From NCBI GenBank assembly GCA_963716855.1, contig CAVQUV010000016.1, positions 1-64,000 on the forward strand: 64,000 nucleotides of DNA, read 5' to 3'. Shown here piece after piece: positions 17,635 through 27,193 of this stretch. This DNA comes from JAGVSZ01 sp963716855 (GTDB taxonomy: Bacteria > Pseudomonadota > Gammaproteobacteria > Burkholderiales > SG8-39). The notes below the pieces were generated by a model. The model worked only from the letters and a program-made list of their open reading frames with translations, was not told where the DNA came from and searched no databases. The translations under genes and the position numbers were made by a program. Positions within the stretch are counted from its first letter, which is position 1; each line of letters begins with the position of its first letter.

Positions 17635-18702
17635 GTGACCCCCTTCGAGTTCCGTCTGCTCAACGAGTTCCAGCGCGTCTTTCCGCTCGTCGCGCAGCCG
17701 TTCGCGGTGCTCGCCGACGCGCTCGGGACGCGACGAGGCGGCGGTGATCGAGTCGCTCGCGCGCCTGCGCGCCGCCGGTGCGCTCGGCCGCATCGGCGCG
17801 GTGTTCCGCCCGGGTGCGCTCGCCGCCTCGACGCTCGCCGCGATGGAAGTGCCCGCCGAGCGCCTCGAAGCGGTCGCCGCGGTCGTGTCGGCCTTCCCCG
17901 GCGTGAACCACAACTACGAGCGCGAGCACCGCGCTCAACCTCTGGTTCGTGGCGACGGCGGCGGACGACGCCGCGCTCGACGCGATGCTCGCGCGCATCA
18001 CCCGGCTCACCGGGATCGCGGTGCTCAAGCTGCCGCTCCTCGAGGAGTACCACATCGACCTCGGTTTCCCCTTGGATCGCGCGGCTCGCGCGGCACCCGA
18101 TCGGCGCGCTGCCCCCTCACCCCCTGCCCCCTCTCCCAAAGTCGGGGAGAGGGGAGCGCCGACGCACCGCGCGCGCGCGAGACGGCGGAACCCCGGCGCG
18201 TCGGGCTGGATGCGACCGAGCGTCGCCTCGTCGCCGCGCTCGAGGACGGCCTCGCGCTCGAGCCGCGCCCCTACGCCGCGCTCGGCGCGCACGCGGGGCT
18301 GGGCGAGCAGGCGGTGATCGACCGGCTTGCGCGCTGGCAGGCCGAAGGCCTGATCCGCCGGTTCGGCGTCGTTGTCCGCCACCACGAGCTTGGCTGGCGC
18401 GCGAACGCGATGGCGGTGTGGGACGTGCCGGACGCGGTGGTCGCGCCGGTTCGGCAGCAGGCTCGCCAGCGCGGAGGGCGTCACGCTCGCGTACCGCCGC
18501 GCGCGCGGCGCTGCCGGCTGGCCGTACAACCTCTACTGCATGGTCCACGGGACCGAGCGGCGCGAGGTCGCGGCGCGCGTCGAGGCGCTCGAGCGCGGCG
18601 CTCGGGCTCGACGCGTTTCCCCACGCGGTGCTTTTCAGCCGCACGCGCTTCAAGCAGACGGGGCCCCGTTTCTCGTCCGCGCCGGAGGCGATCCATGGAT
18701 GA
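17635..18702 (+). CDS. nirDL: Siroheme decarboxylase NirD-NirL, apparently fused
   Basis: Two Lrp/AsnC-like siroheme decarboxylase modules. The first (GTG 17635) has FQRVFPLVAQPFAVLADALG, FPGVNHNYERE and EEYHIDLGFPL; the second starts near 18190 with LDATERRLVAALEDGL and has GWPYNLYCMVHG and FSRTRFKQTG. They convert siroheme to 12,18-didecarboxysiroheme together with NirG and NirH. No stop codon occurs in any forward frame between the modules, so a fused NirDL as in Paracoccus is likely. The linker contains a C-rich palindromic repeat. Extra bases near 17729, 17934, two in the linker, 18463 and 18601. Confidence 0.7.
   Translation: MTPFEFRLLNEFQRVFPLVAQPFAVLADALGTRRGGGDRVARAPARRRCARPHRRGVPPGCARRLDARRDGSARRAPRSGRRGRVGLPRREPQLRARAPRSTSGSWRRRRTTPRSTRCSRASPGSPGSRCSSCRSSRSTTSTSVSPWIARLARHPIGALPPHPLPPLPKSGRGERRRTARARDGGTPARRAGCDRASPRRRARGRPRARAAPLRRARRARGAGRAGGDRPACALAGRRPDPPVRRRCPPPRAWLARERDGGVGRAGRGGRAGSAAGSPARRASRSRTAARAALPAGRTTSTAWSTGPSGARSRRASRRSSAALGLDAFPHAVLFSRTRFKQTGPRFSSAPEAIHG
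18112..18157. repeat. C-rich dispersed palindromic repeat inside nirDL
   Basis: CCCCCTCACCCCCTGCCCCC runs into CTCTCCC and its complement GGGGAGAGGGG. The same kind of element precedes ctaB at 31003-31040. It lies exactly at the NirD/NirL module border. Confidence 0.6.
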
Positions 18703-19146
18703 GCTCGATCGCCTGCTGGTGAACCGGCTGCAGGCGGGCCTCCCGGTGACGGAGCGGCCGTTCGCCCCGATCGCCGGCGAGCTCGGCATTCCGGAGGCCG
18801 AGGTGTGCGGGCGCCTGCAGCGCCTGCTCGAAGAGGGCGTGCTGTCGCGCTTCGGCCCGATGATCGACGCCGCCGCGCTCGGCGGCGCGTTCACGCTCGC
18901 GGCGATGAAGGTGCCCGCCGCACGATTTCGACCGCGTCGCGGCGATCGTCAACTGCGCGCGCCGAGGTGGCGCACAACTACCGGCGCGAGCACGCCTACA
19001 ACATGTGGTTCGTCGTCGCGACCGAGCGGCCGGAGGCGATCCGGGCCGTGCTCGCGGAGATCGAGACCGAGTCGGGCTACCGCGTGCTCGACCTGCCGAA
19101 GCGCCGCGAGTACTACGTCGGTCTGCGCCTGGAGGCGACCCAGTGA
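18695..19146 (+). CDS. nirG: Siroheme decarboxylase subunit NirG
   Basis: About 149 residues, AsnC-like. It begins MDELDRLLVNRLQAGLPVTE and has the helix-turn-helix-like N-terminus, AEVAHNYRREHAYNMWFVV and the end LPKRREYYVGLRLE. It works with NirDL and NirH. ATG 18695 overlaps the nirDL stop. Two extra bases near 18923 and 18960 break the frame; the length after correction is normal for the family. Confidence 0.75.
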
Positions 19147-19204
19147 GCCCGCCGGGCCGCCCCAAGGGCGAACCTCCGAGCGCGGGCAGCGCGAGGAGAG
19201 TCGA

Positions 19205-19709
19205 TTGAACGCGTCGACCGAGGCGCCCGGGCTCGATCCGACCGACCGGCGCATCCTGAAGGCGACGCAGGCGGGACTGCCGCTCGTGCCGCGGCCGTAC
19301 CACGCGATCGCCGACCGGCTCGGGCTCGACCCGCAGGACGTGATGACGCGCTTCACGCGGCTGCTGGAGCGGGGCGCGATCCGGCGCATCGCCGCGGTGC
19401 CGAACCACTATGCGCTCGGCTACCGCGCGAACGGCATGACGGTATGGGACGTCGACGACACCCGCGTCGACGCGCTGGGTGAGCAGGTCGGCGCGCTCGA
19501 GTTCGTGTCGCACTGCTACCGCCGCCCGCGCGATTCAGCCCGCGTGGCCCTACAACCTGTTCGCGATGGTGCACGCCGAGACGCGGCTCGAGGTGGTCGA
19601 GCGCGCCGAGGAGATCGCGGGCCTCCTCGGCGACGCGGTGCGCGCGCGCGACATCCTGTTCAGCACCAGGATCCTGAAGAAGACCGGGATGCGCCTCGGC
19701 GCGGAGTGA
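19205..19709 (+). CDS. nirH: Siroheme decarboxylase subunit NirH
   Basis: About 167 residues. Start is TTG 19205, supported by GAGGAGA seven bases upstream. It shows LDPTDRRILKATQAGLPLVP, PNHYALGYRANGMTVWDVDD, PAWPYNLFAMVHAETR and the end FSTRILKKTGMRL, the typical NirL/NirH pattern. One extra base near 19533. Last of the decarboxylase genes; nirJ follows after three bases. Confidence 0.75.
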
Positions 19710-19712
19710 ACG

Positions 19713-20921
19713 ATGTTCCGGGTGAGCCAGTTCATGCGCGAGATCGCGGCGCCCACGCCGGCGGGCCCGCGGCGCGACCCGCCGGGGCCGGTGGTGATCT
19801 GGAACCTCATTCGGCGCTGCAACCTCACCTGCAAGCATTGCTACTCGGTCTCCGCCGATCGCGACTTTCCCGGCGAGCTGTCGACGGCGGAGGTCTACGG
19901 CGTCATCGACGACCTGAAGGCGTTCCGCGTGCCGGTGCTGATCCTGTCCGGCGGCGAGCCGCTGCTGCGGCCCGACCTCTACGACATCGCCGCGCGCGCC
20001 AAGTCGCTCGGCTTCTACGTCGGGCTCTCCACCAACGGCACGCTGATCGATGCCGCGCACGTCGCGCGCATCGCCGCCATCGGCTTCGACTACGTCGGCA
20101 TCAGCCTCGACGGCCGGCGCGAAACGCACGACGCGTTCCGCCGGAAGGCGGGCGCCTTCGACGACTCGATCGGCGCCGCGCGCGCGTGCCGCGACGCGGG
20201 CATCAAGGTGGGCCTGCGCTTCACCCTGACCGAGGGCAACGCCGCCGACCTGCCGTGGCTGCTCGCGCTGGTCGAGCGCGAGGGCATCGACAAGTTCTAC
20301 CTGTCGCACCTGAACTACGCCGGGCGCGGCAACGTCAACCGCAAGCAGGACGCCTTCCACCTGACGACGCGCAGGGCCATGGATCTCGTCTTCGATACGG
20401 CCTGGCAGGCCGCGCGCGACGGCCGCGAGAAGGAGTTCGTCACCGGCAACAACGACGCCGACGGCGCGTACTTCCTGATGTGGGCGTCCGAGCGCTTCCC
20501 GGAGCGCGCCGGCCATCTGCGCGCGAAGCTCGAGCAGTGGGGCGGCAACGCCTCGGGCGTGAACGTCGCGAACATCGACAACCTCGGCAACGTCCACCCG
20601 GACACGTACTGGTGGGATTACACGCTCGGCAACGTGCGCGAGCGGCCGTTCTCGGCGATCTGGCGCGACCTCTCCGACCCGATGCTCGCCGGCCTGCGGG
20701 CGCGTCCGCGCACGATCAAGGGACGCTGCGGCGATTGCAGCTTCTTCACGATCTGCGGCGGCAACACGCGCACGCGTGCGCGCAGCCTCACCGGCGACCC
20801 GTGGCAGGAGGATCCCGGCTGCTACCTCGACGACGACGAGATCGGCGTGACCGGTGAGGCGGAACGCCTGAAAGTCACCCCATATTCCCGCTGGCGCAAA
20901 GAGGAAGGGGCACCGGCGTGA
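19713..20921 (+). CDS. nirJ: Radical SAM protein NirJ (heme d1 synthesis)
   Basis: 402 residues, uninterrupted. The radical SAM cluster motif CNLTCKHC lies at about residues 35-42, followed by SGGEPLLRPD and a C-terminal Cys-rich SPASM-like region (CGDCSFFTICGGNTR). NirJ replaces two propionate side chains of didecarboxysiroheme by oxo groups. It is the longest clean gene of the cluster, though the genes on both sides need frame correction. Its stop overlaps the nirN start. Confidence 0.9.
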   Translation: MFRVSQFMREIAAPTPAGPRRDPPGPVVIWNLIRRCNLTCKHCYSVSADRDFPGELSTAEVYGVIDDLKAFRVPVLILSGGEPLLRPDLYDIAARAKSLGFYVGLSTNGTLIDAAHVARIAAIGFDYVGISLDGRRETHDAFRRKAGAFDDSIGAARACRDAGIKVGLRFTLTEGNAADLPWLLALVEREGIDKFYLSHLNYAGRGNVNRKQDAFHLTTRRAMDLVFDTAWQAARDGREKEFVTGNNDADGAYFLMWASERFPERAGHLRAKLEQWGGNASGVNVANIDNLGNVHPDTYWWDYTLGNVRERPFSAIWRDLSDPMLAGLRARPRTIKGRCGDCSFFTICGGNTRTRARSLTGDPWQEDPGCYLDDDEIGVTGEAERLKVTPYSRWRKEEGAPA

Positions 20922-22460
20922 TGAGGTTGACCGCTGCGCTTCTCGCCCTTGCGCTCGTCGCGCCGGCCGCCGCGGACCCGCAGAAGCTCTACGCCGAGCA
21001 CTGCGCGAGCTGCCACGGCGCCGACCGGCTGGGCGGTATCGGGCCGGCGCTGCTGCCCTCGAACCTCGAGCGGCTGCGCAGGCCCGCGGCGACGGAGACG
21101 ATCGCGAAAGGGCGCGTCGCCACCCAGATGCCGGGCTTCGCCGACAAGCTCGCGCCGGCGGAGATCGCGCAGCTGGTCGAGCTCGTCTACGCGAAGGTCG
21201 ATCCCGAGCCGCTCTGGGGCGAAGCCGAGATCCGCGCGTCGCGCGTCGTGCTGCACGCGCCCGGCAGCCTGCCCGATCGACCGAAGTTCAAGGCGGATCC
21301 GCTGAATCTCTTCGTCGTCGTGGAGACCGGCGATCATCACGTCAGCATCCTCGACGGCGACAAGCTCGAGCGCATTCACCGCTTCCCGTCGCGCTACGCG
21401 CTGCACGGCGGGCCGAAGTTCACGCCCGACGGCCGCTACGTGTTCTTCGCCTCGCGCGACGGGTGGATCACCAAGGTCGACCTGTGGAACCTCGAGACGG
21501 TGGCGAGGTGCGCGCCGGCATCAACACGCGCAACGCCGCCGTGTCGAGCGACGGGAAGTACGTCGCGGTCGCGAACTACCTGCCGCACAGTCTCGTCATC
21601 CTCGATGCCGACCTGAACCTCGTGAAGGTCATGGAGGTGAAGGACAAGGACGGCAAGCGAAGCTCGCGCGTTTCGGCGGTGTACGACGCCGGACCGCGCC
21701 GCAGCTTCGTCGCCGCGCTCAAGGACGTGCAGGAGTTGTGGGAGGTGAGCTACGACCCGAAGGCGCCGGAGATCCCGGCCGGCGTCATCCACGACTTCCA
21801 GTACCGCGAGGGGGCGTTCGTTCCCGGCTTCCTGAACGCGCGCCGGACGGTGCTCGACGACTACCTCGACGACTTCTTCTTCACGCCCGACTACAACGAG
21901 CTGATGGGCGCTTCACGCGAGGGGAAGCAGGGACAGGTCGTCCACCTCGACGTGCGCCGCAAGATCGCGACGCTCGACGTGCCCGGGCATGCCGCACCTG
22001 GGGTCGGGGATCACCTGGATGTACAAGGGCCGCCGCGTGATGGCGACGCCGAACCTGCGCGAGGGCGTGGTCAGCGTCATCGACATCAAGGAGTGGAAGC
22101 CGGTCGGCCAGATCCGCACGCTCGGCCCCGGCTTCTTCATGCGCAGCCACGAGAACACGCGCTACGCCTGGGTCGACGCGATGATGAGCCCGACGCACCG
22201 GGACACGCTGCAGGTCATCGACAAGGACACGCTCGAGGTCGTGGCCGAGCTGCGGCCCGAGCCCGGCAAGACGCTCGCGCACGTCGAGTTCACGCGCGAC
22301 GGGCGCTACGCGCTCGCGAGCCTGTGGGAGATGGACGGCGCGCTGATCGTCTATCGACGCGCAGACGCTCAAGGAGGTGAAGCGCATCCCGATGAAGAAG
22401 CCGGTCGGGAAGTACAACGTCTACAACAAGATCACGAAGTCCGAAGGCACGAGCCACTAG
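20921..22460 (+). CDS. nirN: Dihydro-heme d1 dehydrogenase NirN, three shifts
   Basis: Exported NirS-like protein of about 510 residues that oxidises dihydro-heme d1 in the last biosynthetic step. The signal peptide ends APAAA; the heme c site is CASCHGADRLGG; the d1-type propeller shows HHVSILDGDKLERIHRFPSR, HGGPKFTPDGRYVFFASRDG and GPGFFMRSHENTRYAWVDAM. The frame changes near 21502 (a net two-base shift or a one-base loss), 21987 and 22352 (one extra base each). ATG 20921 overlaps the nirJ stop; a GTG stands one codon upstream. Confidence 0.8.
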
Positions 22461-22470
22461 GGCGACGCGC

Positions 22471-23100
22471 ATGCGCCACAATGCGGCCGTGATCGCCGAC
22501 CCCGACCGCTTCAACTCGGCCATCGCTGCGTTCGACAGCGCCAACAGCGCGGACCCGAACCTCGAGCGCGACGGCGGCGCCGAGCATCCGAAGGAGCTCG
22601 TCTACGCCCGGCGCATGAGCATGATGCTGGAGCGCTTCGCGCCGGACGCCCCCGAAGCGGTGCGCCTCGCGGTGCGCTGCCAGCATCTGCGGCGCTGGGA
22701 GGTGCCGCGCGATGCGTTCCCGCGCACGCCGGAAGGCTACAGGGCGTGGCGCAAGCGCCTGATGGACTTCCACGCGGACACGGCCGGCCGCGTGCTGCGC
22801 GAAGCCGGTTACGACGAAGAGACCGTCGCGCACGTCCAGGCGCTGCTGCGCAAGGAGCGCCTGAAGCGCGATGCCGACTCGCAGCTCGTCGAGGACGTCG
22901 TCGGCCTGGTGTTCCTCGAGCACTACCTCGAGCGCTTCGTCGCCGAGCACCGCGAATACGACGAGGCGAAGCTCGCCGACATCCTGCGCAAGACTTGGGC
23001 AAAGATGTCGCCGCGCGGACACGAGGCGGCGCTGACGCTCGTCAAGCTGCCCGAGGCGCTCAAGCCGGTGATCGTGCGGGCGGTGGGCGGTCCGAGCTGA
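22471..23100 (+). CDS. DUF4202 family protein
   Basis: 209-residue cytosolic protein of a conserved family of unknown function often found beside nir or sulfur genes. Typical are FDSANSADPN at the start, ELVYARRMSMMLERFAPDAP, CQHLRRWEVPR and DVVGLVFLEHYLERFVAEH. It is intact and follows nirN by 10 bases, so it is probably the last gene of the nir operon. The His/Glu/Asp-rich core hints at a metal-dependent helical fold, which is only an inference. Confidence 0.7.
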   Translation: MRHNAAVIADPDRFNSAIAAFDSANSADPNLERDGGAEHPKELVYARRMSMMLERFAPDAPEAVRLAVRCQHLRRWEVPRDAFPRTPEGYRAWRKRLMDFHADTAGRVLREAGYDEETVAHVQALLRKERLKRDADSQLVEDVVGLVFLEHYLERFVAEHREYDEAKLADILRKTWAKMSPRGHEAALTLVKLPEALKPVIVRAVGGPS

Positions 23101-23143
23101 TCGGGCGTTCTCGGCCGAGGGGCAAGCGTTCCGCCTGCAGGTC

Positions 23144-23307
23144 TTACGACAGCGGACGGAAGAACTCGCGGATCTCCCGCGCGAGCGCCTCGGGCTGCTC
23201 GAGGGCGGCGAAGTGCCCGTCCTTCGGCATCACGCTCCAGCGCCGGATGTCGACGAACACGCGCTCGGCCGCGGCGCGCGGCGGGCGCAGGATCTCGCGC
23301 GGAAAGC
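23144..23307 (-). pseudogene. Duplicated C-terminal tail of an epoxide hydrolase gene
   Basis: The minus strand encodes EILRPPRAAAERVF, then RRWSVMPKDGHFAALEQPEA and IREFFRPLS before TAA. This repeats, with roughly 90 percent base identity, the last 50 codons of the epoxide hydrolase at 23952-25111. The rest of the gene is absent. The lipase-like gene lies between the two copies. Confidence 0.65.
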
Positions 23308-23344
23308 TGCGCGAGCCGTACTGGCGCGACGAAGGACAGAAGAT

Positions 23345-23932
23345 CTAGCGCGGCAGCGCGGCGATCGTGGCGACGATCGCCGCCTGCACCTTCGCGTTCT
23401 TGTCGATGTTGACGTGGAAGGTGCCGGTGTCGCCGACGTCGATGTTGGCGAGCTCGCCCGCGAAGCCGGGGCCGGCAGTGAGCGGCGAGCCCCACCCGCC
23501 GGCCTGGTAGTAGTTCAGCGCGCGCACGACGTTCGCCGGCACCGGGTCCTGCTGGAACGGCGCGAGCGTGATCAGGAGGTCCACCCGGACCGCGTGCTTT
23601 TCCAGCTCGCGCGCGATGTCGATGATGTTGTTCCCGCCCTGCGAGTGGCCCACCAGCACGATCCGGCCGGTCCTGCCGGCGGCGCGCTCGTCGAGGATCT
23701 TCGACACCGTCGACTTCCACGCCAGGTGGCCGAGCGCCTCCGCCTCGATGCCCTTGCCCCGGAGCGTCTCGGCGATGACGTCCATGCCGGTGGAGAACAC
23801 ACCGAACCAGCCGCGCAGCAGGTACACCTGCGTCTCGGCCCAGACGCACCCGCACCAGGCGAGCACGATCGCCGCCACGGCCCACCTCGCGCCAGCTCTC
23901 GTCGCCCGCACGCGCCCCCCGAAGCTTCTCAA
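23345..23932 (-). CDS. Exported lipase-like alpha/beta hydrolase
   Basis: 195 residues with an N-terminal signal segment (AIVLAWCGCVWA). The nucleophile elbow GHSQGG is clear, set after a beta strand GRIVLVGH, and the protein continues ELEKHAVRVDLLITLAPFQQ. This pattern fits small lipase/esterase-like serine hydrolases; the acid and His are not obvious. Substrate unknown. It is enclosed by two copies of an epoxide hydrolase tail, which suggests it arrived by insertion. Confidence 0.6.
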   Translation of the reverse strand: MRSFGGRVRATRAGARWAVAAIVLAWCGCVWAETQVYLLRGWFGVFSTGMDVIAETLRGKGIEAEALGHLAWKSTVSKILDERAAGRTGRIVLVGHSQGGNNIIDIARELEKHAVRVDLLITLAPFQQDPVPANVVRALNYYQAGGWGSPLTAGPGFAGELANIDVGDTGTFHVNIDKNAKVQAAIVATIAALPR

Positions 23933-23951
23933 GCTCGCTTCCCTGCTGACG

Positions 23952-25111
23952 TCATGCGAGGGACCGGAAGAACGCCCGGATCTCCCGCGCGAGCGCCTCG
24001 GGCTGCTCGAGCGCCGCGAAGTGGCCGCCCTTCGGCATCACGCTCCAGCGCCGGATGTCGGTGAACACGCGCTCGGCCGCGGCGCGCGGCGGGCGCAGGA
24101 TCTCGCGCGGGAACTCGCAATAGCCCGCCGGCACGCCGATCTTCCCGTCGATCGGCCACGGCCCGTGCATGCGCGCGTAGTAGGGCCAGAACGACGCCCC
24201 GATGCAGTTGGTGAACCAGTACAGGCTGATGTTCCCGAGCATCTCGTCCATCGACAGGGCGTTGCGCGGGTCGCCGTTGCAGTCGGTCCAGGCGCGATAC
24301 TTCTCGGCGATCCACGCGGCGAGGCCGACCGGAGAGTCCGCGAGGCGCGAACGCGAGCGTCTGCGGCCGCGTGCCCTGGATCCACTGGTAGCCGGTCTCC
24401 TCTTTCAGGAAGATCTCGAGCTCGCCGAAAAACCGGCGCTCCTCGTCGGTAGGGTTGGCGAACATCGCGGGATCGCGCCGAATCGGCATCATGTTGAGGT
24501 GGATGCCGAGCAGGTGCGCCGCACGATTCGCGCCGAGCCAGGCGGTGACGAACGAGCCCCAGTCGCCGCCCTGGGCGCCGTAGCGCGAGTACCCCAGGCG
24601 CAGCATCAGCTGGTCGAACATCGCGCCGATCGCCGGCAGGGCACGGCGCTCCTGGTTCGGGCGGAATGACAGCGTGTATCCGGGCAGCGAGGGTACGACG
24701 ACGGTGAACGCATCGGCGGCGTCGCCGCCGTGCGCGGCCGGATCGGTGAGCAGCGGAATCAGCTTGAGGAATTCGAGCACCGACCCCGGCCAGCCATGCG
24801 ACAGCAGGAGGGGCTTGGGGTCCGGTCCGCGGCCTTCTACCTTCAGGAAATGGACGTCGATGCCGTCGATCGGCGTCACGTACTGCGGCCACGCGTTGAG
24901 CGCGGCCTCGGTCCTGCGCCATTCGTAGGTATGCGGCCCAGTAATCGACCAGCTCGCGCATGAAACCGACCGACGTGCCGTAGCGCCATGGCGGCTCGGG
25001 GGCTTCGTCCGGCCAGCGCACCTGCGCAAGGCGCCGCTTGAGATCCTCAATCGCGGCTGCGTCGACGGCCAGGCGAAAGGGTCGGATCGCGGTGTCGGCG
25101 CCAGGCGTCAT
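23952..25111 (-). CDS. Epoxide hydrolase (EHN-type), two shifts
   Basis: Composite of three frames giving 385 residues. N-terminal EHN domain (PFRLAVDAAAIEDLKRRLAQ), oxyanion motif HGWPGS, nucleophile Asp in GGDWGS, and the C-terminal end HFAALEQPEALAREI with the catalytic His region. It matches microsomal-type bacterial epoxide hydrolases. One extra base near 24935 (TGGGC-C-GCAT) and one near 24344 (GCGC-C-TCGCG) on the coding strand break the frame; the length with both removed is divisible by three. Divergent from nothing obvious; a tail copy lies downstream at 23144-23307. Confidence 0.75.
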
Positions 25112-25251
25112 GAACGTCCCCGAGAAGAGCGAGCAGTTGCAGTGGACTTCCGTGCCCCGAATTTGTCCCGCGGAGCCGTTCTGTCCCTGGATGCGGGGTA
25201 TGGTATCCCGCCAGCCATGCCTGCCTGGGGTCGTTGCGCGCCGCCGCCCGT

Positions 25252-26276
25252 CTAGGTCGGCACGACCGCCGGCTTCTGCGCGGTGAACGCGTCGGAGAAG
25301 CAGTACTCCTCGCCGAGCCCCTGTGCGACGAACGCGGGCTTCGCCGCCTCGACCATCTTCACCGAGCCGCACGCATAGATCGCGAACCCCGAGAGGTCGG
25401 GGAAGTCGGCGAGGATCGCCTCGTGGACGAACCCGGTGCGGCCGGTCCACTCGTCCTCGGGCCCCGCCTCCGAGAGCACCGGCACGAACCTGAAGTTCGG
25501 GTGTTCCTGCTGCCAGCGCTCCGGCAGCTCGGAGAAGTAGAGGTCGCGCCGCTTGCGCACGCCCCAGTAGAAGTGGAGCGGGCGCGTGATGCCCATCCGG
25601 AACGCCTGCTCGAGCAGGCTCTTCACCGGTGCGAAGCCGGTCGCTCCGGCGACGAAGATCAGCGGCCGCTCGCTCGGCTCGTGGAGGATGAACGCGCCGA
25701 TCGGGCCCTCGAAGCGCACCAGGTCGCCGACCTTCGTGTGCTCGAAGAGGAGCGTGGTGAACTTGCCGCCGGGCATGCGGCGCACGTGCAGCTCGACGAG
25801 GTCGGTTTCGCCGGAGGGCGTGGTGAACGAATAGGCCCGCCGGTCGCCGTCGGGCAGGATGATGTTGATGTACTGTCCCGCCTCGAAAACGATCCGCTTC
25901 CCGCCGACGAGGCGCAGCGCGACGAGCATCACGTCGTGCGCGATCCGGTCGAGGCGCTCGATGCGTGCGGCGTACACGCCGAAGGGCTGCTCGCGCACCG
26001 CCGCGCCCTCCTCGTACTCGACCTCGACGTCGGACAGCGCGGTCGCGCAGCAGAGCAGGAGCTTGCCCTTCGCGCGCTCGTCTGCGGAGAGCGCGCTCTG
26101 GAGATAGTCGCCACGGTCGACCTCGCCCGCCAGCAGCGTCGCCTTGCACACGCCGCAGCCGCCGGAGCGGCACTCGAAGGGCAGGGCGACGCCCGCGCGC
26201 AGGCCCGCGTCGAGCAGCGACTCGCCGGGGCGCGCGCTGACCGTCTTGTTGCCCGGGATGCACCGTGAGCTGCCAT
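25252..26276 (-). CDS. 2Fe-2S ferredoxin / flavin reductase
   Basis: About 340 residues. An N-terminal plant-type ferredoxin domain (CRSGGCGVCKATLLAGEV, the Cys ligands of a 2Fe-2S cluster) is followed by an FAD-binding domain (FEAGQYINIILPDGDRRAYS) and an NAD-binding domain (IFVAGATGFAPVKSLLEQA, YACGSVKMVEAA). This is the architecture of phenol hydroxylase P5 and CDP-glucoseen reductase. The start region is out of frame with ATG 26276: two extra bases between 26255 and 26276 would give MELTVHPGNKTVSARPGESL. It lies directly behind a cytochrome b gene, suggesting electron transfer between NAD(P)H and that cytochrome. Confidence 0.75.
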
Positions 26277-27158
26277 CGTCGCCTTGCCGGCGCGCTTGGG
26301 CGGGAGCCAGGGCGCGAGCAGGAACAGCAGCGTCACGCCGCCGACCACCGCCCACACCGTCATCGGCGACCAGCCGTAGACGAGCGGGTAGACGCCGAGA
26401 TAGAACCAGTCGAACTCGAGCGACTGCGGGTAGCTCAGGAGATCGGCCTTGCCCTGGCTGAGGGCCGGCTTGAGCAGCGACAGGACCACCAGCATGACGG
26501 TGCTCGCGAGCATGATCGAGCGGGGCGGCAGGGTCTTCGCGCGCGGCACGCGCTGGGTGTGCACCCACAGCACCGCGAGCACCCCCAGCGGGATGCCGAT
26601 GTGCAGGAACTGCAGCAGCGTGAAGAAGCGGTCGGTGATCGCCTCCGGGAACACGAAGTTGCGCACCAGGTCGCCGCGGAACACCGGCAGGGCGTCGAAC
26701 CACTCCGCGGTCGCGGTGAGCACGAACTGGGCGAGCCGGTCCCACGGCAGCATGTAGCCGTTCACGCCGGAGGCGTAGACGAGCCACAGCACCAGCACGC
26801 CGGTGATCCACGAGAAGGCCCGGAAGCTGCGGTAGCGGTCGAAGCAGAAGTGCCGCACGAGGTGCAGCAGCATCGTGAGGATCATCGCGTCGGAGGCGTA
26901 GCGATGGATGCTGCGCATGACGCCGCCGGCCCACCACTGGTTGTGCGTCAGCGCCTCCACCGACTCGAAGGTGTCGTCGATTCCCGTGTCGTAGAACGCG
27001 TAAACGTAGAAACCGCTCGCCACCACCAGCCAGAACATCCAGTAGCTGATCGCGCCGAGGTGGTGAAACGGGTTGTGACGCTCGCCGAAGACGCGGTTCG
27101 CCTGCGCCTCGACCGCGAGAAAGGCCTTCCGGCCGAGAGACTGAATCGCTTTCAGCAC
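26262..27158 (-). CDS. Cytochrome b (bc1/b6-type N-terminal core)
   Basis: About 295-residue membrane protein with the b-heme four-helix core: SIHRYASDAMILTMLLHLVR and the second His pair in the HIGIPLGVLAVLWVH helix. Nothing like the Rieske or c1 genes of a bc1 complex lies nearby. The frame runs without a stop through the ATG of the following reductase gene, so the true 3' end is uncertain; if the two extra bases there are errors, the two proteins would be joined. A closely related cytochrome b gene stands at 32817. Role in quinol-linked electron supply is inferred. Confidence 0.7.
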
Positions 27159-27193
27159 GTCCGGACGGTAGCTGCCGCGGGCGCCGCGGGACT

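Noticed and set aside
17744..20857. A 1037-residue open frame across nirD to nirJ
   Set aside because: It is a patchwork: parts of NirDL and NirH are in it, the rest is the shadow of nirG and nirJ in the wrong frame. High GC removes stop codons and makes such long frames common.
13896..22460. Reading the nir genes as decayed pseudogenes
   Set aside because: No internal stops in the proper frames, nearly all events are single extra bases, catalytic motifs are all kept, and neighbouring genes are intact. Sequence error is the better explanation.
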